Source: Siphonodentalium dalli
Lineage: Eukaryota; Mollusca; Scaphopoda; Gadilida; Siphonodentaliidae
Direction of reading: 5' to 3'
Assembly (NCBI GenBank): GCA_032622095.1
Contig: CP136066.1
Location: forward strand, 49,886,911 to 49,950,910
Length of the DNA stretch: 64,000 nucleotides
Of the stretch, positions 59,190 through 64,000 are shown in pieces (position 1 is the stretch's first letter; each line of letters begins with the position of its first letter). The notes below the pieces were generated by a model, which was given only the letters and a program-made list of their open reading frames with translations, searched no databases and was not told where the DNA came from. The position numbers and the translations under genes are program-made.

Positions 59190-59340
59190 GAAATTAGTAA
59201 TTACGCGAAATCCCCGAATCGTTTAGTAAATTCGTGAAATCCCTGATCTGAGTAGGGATTTAATGAAATTACTAGAACATTCAGGGATTTCGCGTAATTA
59301 CTGATTTTGGGCGCCAGGGATTTCATGAAATTACTGAAGG
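59190..59340. repeat. Cluster of alternating 'cagggatttcgcgtaattac' motifs
   Basis: Five to six ~20-bp motifs: aattacgcgaaatcccc, attcgtgaaatccctga, tagggatttaatgaaattac, cagggatttcgcgtaattac and cagggatttcatgaaattac. The first two are inverted relative to the rest, so the set forms nested dyads. Confidence 0.8.
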
Positions 59341-60349
59341 ACAACCAAGTTAAAGTTTAAATTGTGTTATTGCAAACAAGTTATGGAATACATAGAAATT
59401 ATAGTCATATTTCAAACACAATCAAGATTTATACAATAAGATGTTTGATGCTAAGACAATCATCATCAATGTTCCAGTAACACATTTTGTTTACAGAAAG
59501 AAATTTGCAAAATGTTTCCACTGAAACTAGAATAATTGACTTAATGTGTTCAAACTACAGTTATAAAAAGGTTTTTCTCAACGGCCGGGTTGAACAAAAA
59601 CAGAAGCACGAATGATTTTCCCTTAGCTCAATACAATGTCATCATCTACTTGTTTTTAAATGTTAGGCTATTGTGACATCGTGAATTACAAAAATTTCGA
59701 AATATCCTCCCCCTCCAAAAACAATCTTGGCAACTTCCATTGATAAAAATTGCGTTTGTGCGTGGTTACTGGCCTATAAAATTAAACACTCTAGTGCATG
59801 GCGCGGTCTATTGAACATCCCGGCCATAAAACGTCCACGACGGCAATGTTATTTTTAAAATCTTCAATTAAAATCTACCCGGTAATAATTTTATTCACAA
59901 CTCTAATATATTCATCATTATATATAAACCTTAGCTAGCCCGGACCAAATTACACGATATACAAGCCTTAGTTTCAATTATTGTTGACATGCTACCATAT
60001 AGCTTTTCTATTAAGACGCACGCGCTGCCGATCTGTGCTTTTTACATTGTCACTCGCCACCGCGATTACATAACAGTGATGACGACATATAGGTATGCAT
60101 AATTAACTCCGACTCCGATTCCGTGTTTTTAATTAGTCTACTCATTTGAAGTCATGTGAGGATTTACGACGGAGATAGCCGACAACCGGTGGTGTATTAT
60201 TTATTTATTTATCGGCTTATTTATTACGCGATTCTTATGGGACTTGGATCATTGTGATCATAATAGGGGTGGTTTTTCGATAGTGTTTTGTTGTATTAAT
60301 CATCATAGCAATCATTTAAAGAGATAACCCATCTTTAAAATATTCAGCT

Positions 60350-60705
60350 CCGTCAAAAACCGCCATAAACAGAAAGAATAGTAAAAGATAGACATACATT
60401 GTTCTTATACCAATCAGAAATATGGCATACACAGTATGTTATTGTCAAATGTTTTTCTTTTGTTATGTAAACGCAAGCAAAAAACGTCACAGAACCTGAC
60501 TTTTGTTTAGATCCGGATATGGTAAACATCAAGAGCGTTGTTTGTTACTGTTTTCCTGATATGAAAATTATAAAAGCGTTTATATCATGTGTGTGATTAT
60601 GTTTGGCATATGAACAAAACTATATATATTTTAATATTCCTTCCGTTGATGGCGATTTGAACAATTATGAATATTTCTGCAACGAACGCCGCCCGTGCCT
60701 TTAAT
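60350..60705 (+). repeat. Dispersed repeat R3, copy 2
   Basis: Partner of 43722-44165 (about 75-80% by eye). Confidence 0.75.
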
Positions 60706-60734
60706 ACGAACATTGAAAACAACTAACGCTGTTA

Positions 60735-60850
60735 TAACATACACCGGTGTAGCCTGAGTTACCAAACCAATTTTGTGTTAATCGGTTCAGGATTTTTGGA
60801 CAAAATCGCAAACAGACAGACACATCATACTCATCATATATATTTCAGTT
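60735..60850 (+). repeat. LINE-like 3' tail ('accaaaccaattttgtgtta...acagacagacac')
   Basis: The string 'ttaccaaaccaattttgtgt', 'aatcggttcagg' and then an ACAG run is the common 3' signature of short non-LTR or derived elements in invertebrates (from memory). No upstream RT is visible. Confidence 0.4.
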
Positions 60851-60859
60851 AATTAAGTT

Positions 60860-62770
60860 GTAGGCATATAAGTTATATATGAATTAATGGGTCCCCAAAC
60901 AGACTGGGATTGGTTCTAAATTGGTTTATACATTTTCAACTTTTGCAATAATCGTTATGACTGTATGCTGTTCGCTGATTTTTGGTTTATGTTGTGTGTT
61001 ATCACTAATATGTGCTCTTTCTGTCTCCTAGTAGTTGATTTGTTCTATTTTCAATGATTTATTCAAATAAAAAGATACTCATATTTAATTATCTTTTGTA
61101 ATTTACACATGTGTAATTTGGTGCATGATGTATATGTTTAATGACGTGGGCCCCAAGCTAATATAAACAATTTCATTAAGTTTCCTTGGAACTGGATAAT
61201 GATTCCAAAACATACACAGAACATTTGATAAACACTCACACCATGTTTATCTTCAGTTTATTGAAAGCTTATACATTTCTTTAAGAAAGGTCCCGTTAAA
61301 ACATTCCTCTTTTGAAACTCGATATTTTGAAATCAAACCTCAAGTGACCAATTTTGAATGGGTATTAGCTTGCAAATCTGCGGAGCCAAAGTTACAGAGT
61401 TTCACAAACTTCTGAGTGTGAATTGATGTGGTATTGAAAACAACATATATTTATTTGGCGGGTCAGATTGGAACATGTTCCATTATTATGGTGTATTTAT
61501 TTTTGTTATTTATATTGATTTTCCAAAGGTATGTCATATGATGTAATTCCAGAAATAATTTTCATAAATAAATTTATTGCAAAATGTTATAATTAACCTA
61601 GCGCATCTGAGAGTTAAATATCATGACTGATCAATGCTTTAGTTTCCAGACAACTGCTTCACACATAACTTTAGCTCCGCGCATCAGCAGGGAAGTCCCC
61701 ATAAACTTGACATCCCCTTAATAGATTCATGAGTCCCATCGAATTATTCTATGGCAGCGAAAACGTAGATTGTCGAATCTTTATTAACAGAAAATAGACT
61801 GTTGTAAAACTATTTTAATTGTGAATATAATTACACCCATGCTGTTCGTATTGGGATGTGTTTGCGAATTGAACGTATTGTATTTAATCGTATACTGGCA
61901 GGATTGCCCGGCGTAGCCCGGGTAAACCGTTACATGGACGATGCCATTAAAATATATTTAAACCACACCATTAGATTCACTATATCACGGAGATGGCTAT
62001 CAGTTTGGTGGAAATCGAAGATAAAATTTATGCACCCTCTCTCGATCCCATCCCTGACATGCATGGACTCATATGTCTTTAAACCATACCATATAGTATT
62101 GCCCATATTATTGATATGACTTTATATAAGCCTGTCATCAAGGACATAGCTATAGCTGATTCATGTGATCCCCTGGAATAATACTAAATTGATTTATGCA
62201 AACATGAACATTTGGGAATGTATTTCTAAATCAATCGTCAAGCTCGATGGCCAGCAAAACGTATTCGTTAACTGAAAGCACCGACCGCTTAGAATTCCTT
62301 TAGGTGGATTGGAACACGCACTACTCGTCCGGTACTGGAACGAGTTTGTGAGGAACGCTTAAGTGTAAATTCGATACAATTGGCCACAACAAGTGTCTCG
62401 GGTACTAAATTTAAAAACATCCGCCCAAACCGGAATCTACAACACAACAGACAACCGATTGTTCAGCAAGAGCATAAGTGCAAATGAGAAAGAACTTATT
62501 CCTTGTACCATCAACTATATGTCACTAGACTGAATGCCATAGAATATTCCACGCATACTCACAGTCGATTCGGATACGTTTTTGCGCGCACATCGGTAGT
62601 TATTCGTTGGTATACTATTGACTGTGGCTTCCCCTTGTTGCTTGGGTATTATCATTGCATCGGTTTGGTATAGATAGCAACATTGTGAAACCTTATATAA
62701 TTTCTTGGGAACGATTTGTATTTCTCTTTTGACCAAGGTTTCACTTTATCATATTGTCTAGTACCAGTGG
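60860..62770. other. Gene-free stretch
   Basis: No supported exon. 'aggattgcccggcgtagccc' (61900-61920) looks like a repeat fragment. Confidence 0.4.
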
Positions 62771-62775
62771 ATGTT

Positions 62776-63081
62776 ATGATGATGCTTTCCAATCGTTTCT
62801 TGAAGCCTTCAATCACAATGGGATCACTGTGTGTCATGATCATGTTCGCATTAAGAGCGAATGCGGAATTGTTTAGATTACAAGAGGTGGTCACTTCGAG
62901 TTTTGTTACGAATTTGCAGTGCCCAAGCCATGTGGTGGTTACAACATCATCGATAAATTACTGTGCTGTGTATTGCCTCAACATACCCGGATGTCGGAGG
63001 TTCTCATACAACTCGTCAAGTTGCCACGTTAGGAACGTGAGCTATATACACGGGATACAGGCGCCGCAGTGTTCGAGAAAG
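62776..63081 (+). CDS. First exon of a secreted or membrane PAN/apple-like protein
   Basis: Starts at one of two in-frame ATGs (62776 or 62818) and runs to a clear donor (cgagaaag/gtgaga, phase 0). From 62818, MGSLCVMIMFALRANA is a short signal peptide with likely cleavage ANA/EL. The mature part has the spacing ...LQC..., INYCAVYCLNIPGCRRFSYN, SSSCHVRN and QCSRK, typical of a PAN/apple domain (C...C..C...C..F.Y.....C). PAN modules bind proteins or carbohydrate in extracellular receptors. The gene should continue beyond the window. An upstream ATG at 62716 would extend the frame but puts a non-hydrophobic leader first. The assignment rests on cysteine spacing, so another small cysteine-rich fold is possible. 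Confidence 0.6.
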
Positions 63082-63859
63082 GTGAGAGTTATCATATTAT
63101 ATAATAAATATCACACGCGCATTTGATCACACATTGGTCGTATCTTGCAAACAAGAGGTTGAACCACGGTTAATGGACACTCTTTTGAAATACGTAGCGA
63201 AGCTACGTATTAAATTTGAGTGCATGAGTGAAATCTCTGTGTAGGCGGACAAAACATCCTTATTATTTTCAAGTTGATCTGCCACACTTCTGTTCATCTC
63301 AGTAATACCATAAACGTTGTTTTTACTAAAATAAAAAATCCAAAGACAATTTCAAATGCCAACACAACGAAAAGACACAAAGTCATTTGCCAATCTTTTG
63401 TTAATAATATGTCAGTGTTTACATGCTATAATCGATAGCTTTCCGGTCTTCGTGAATGTCATGTCTAGGACAAACGCATGCACGTACCTCGTGAATGCGG
63501 ATTATACAAATGTCTATTGCATTGAGGTATTTCGATAGTTAGTGCTTCCATGTTTTTAACTTAGACAACATTTTACACAAATATTCTCACACGAAGACAA
63601 AAACAAATTCCATACTGAACTTTCGGTAATATCACAGCGTTTTCGAAGATTGTAAACACGACACTAACTAGTAAGTGACACGGGGGTGTGAACAATAACA
63701 CTTTGTGGATAATCATAATAAACCTAGTCGATTTATCCTAAAACATTGAGACGCAACCTTAATTCAATTTCCGATTTTCAAGTTGCACACAAGAACGTTA
63801 ATATATATCAAAATACATGTATAATAAAACATGAAACTGTCGACAGATGTAACGGTTCA

Positions 63860-63917
63860 GCCTGCCTAAGTAATACGAATCTCAACTATCTGGGCACGGC
63901 CTCGGTCCTGTCTGGGG
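63860..63917 (+). repeat. Repeat shared with 20536-20600
   Basis: 'cagcctgcctaagtaatacg' ... 'cctcggtcctgtctgg'. Homology to the 20.5-kb copy stops at about 63917, where RT-coding sequence begins. Confidence 0.6.
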
Positions 63918-64000
63918 TTCTAGCCATTTGTATTGACCTTTCAAAAGCATTTGATACGATCAGTCATGCCTTCTATCAAGTCGAATGGAACGCTATAGAA
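63905..64000 (+). mobile_element. Reverse transcriptase fragment of a LINE, open at window end
   Basis: The frame SGVLAICIDLSKAFDTISHA, then FYQVEWNAIE, contains the non-LTR RT palm motif '(Y/F)iDLSKAFDtisH'. The upstream RT and endonuclease domains are absent, so this copy is truncated or chimeric. It runs off the window. Confidence 0.75.

Noticed and set aside
1-64000. Bacterial-type features: operons, Shine-Dalgarno sites, CRISPR arrays, rRNA or true tRNA genes
   Set aside because: None seen. Exon/intron structure and repeats show a eukaryotic nuclear region, and the only tRNA-like sequence is the SINE head.

Overview
This window looks like nuclear DNA from a marine invertebrate, most likely a mollusc and probably a bivalve. 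It is AT-rich. Its genes are split into short exons with GT/AG junctions and kilobase introns. It is crowded with short inverted-repeat transposons, fold-back elements, LINE fragments and a tRNA-derived SINE. It also carries a repeat family built from ~150-bp tandem cores ending in GACA/GACG microsatellite and a hairpin, which recalls bivalve 'pearl'-type elements. The taxonomic call is inference: there is no rRNA, organelle or barcode sequence here. Most long ORFs are chance readings of repeats.

Layout. 1-10 kb: repeats, a TA-flanked MITE (2670-3222), a LINE 3' end (3571-4213), a ~1-kb TIR element (7167-8210) and two large inverted repeats (8838-9662; 9744-10265). 10.36-32.94 kb, minus strand: a gene rebuilt from six exons whose phases all agree. 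Its product resembles the SAMD3-like family (338 residues visible, N-terminus not found). Its introns hold two hAT-type elements with 8-bp target duplications, two homologous fold-back elements and tandem repeats. 33-41 kb: intergenic repeats, including a duplicated segment whose first copy carries a SINE (36591-36990) and whose second copy is the matching empty site, plus a truncated hAT element with a BED-finger ORF (37632-37877). 41-49 kb: no recognised gene, but tandem arrays, an array of TTAAGCGTAATGCCATTACGC-like palindromes (44297-44560), a GAACC/GGTTC palindrome cluster (46905-47150) and one unrecognised minus-strand exon (48050-48300). 49.8-51.2 kb, plus strand: two exons that join exactly into a WSC domain. 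51.2-62.7 kb: MITEs, a tandem segmental duplication, a decayed reverse transcriptase and another small palindromic array (59190-59340). 62.77-63.08 kb, plus strand: a first exon with signal peptide and PAN/apple-like cysteine pattern. At the right edge lies a reverse-transcriptase fragment with the IDLSKAFDTI motif, cut by the window end.

The protein genes do not form an operon or an obvious pathway. The WSC and PAN/apple exons would both give cysteine-rich extracellular or surface proteins. The SAMD3-like gene is a separate, presumably intracellular gene of unknown function. The most unusual signals are non-coding: fold-back elements whose arms have diverged between copies while staying self-complementary, a repeat-terminal hairpin with compensatory changes, and several arrays of short palindromes. 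No single new protein system is evident.
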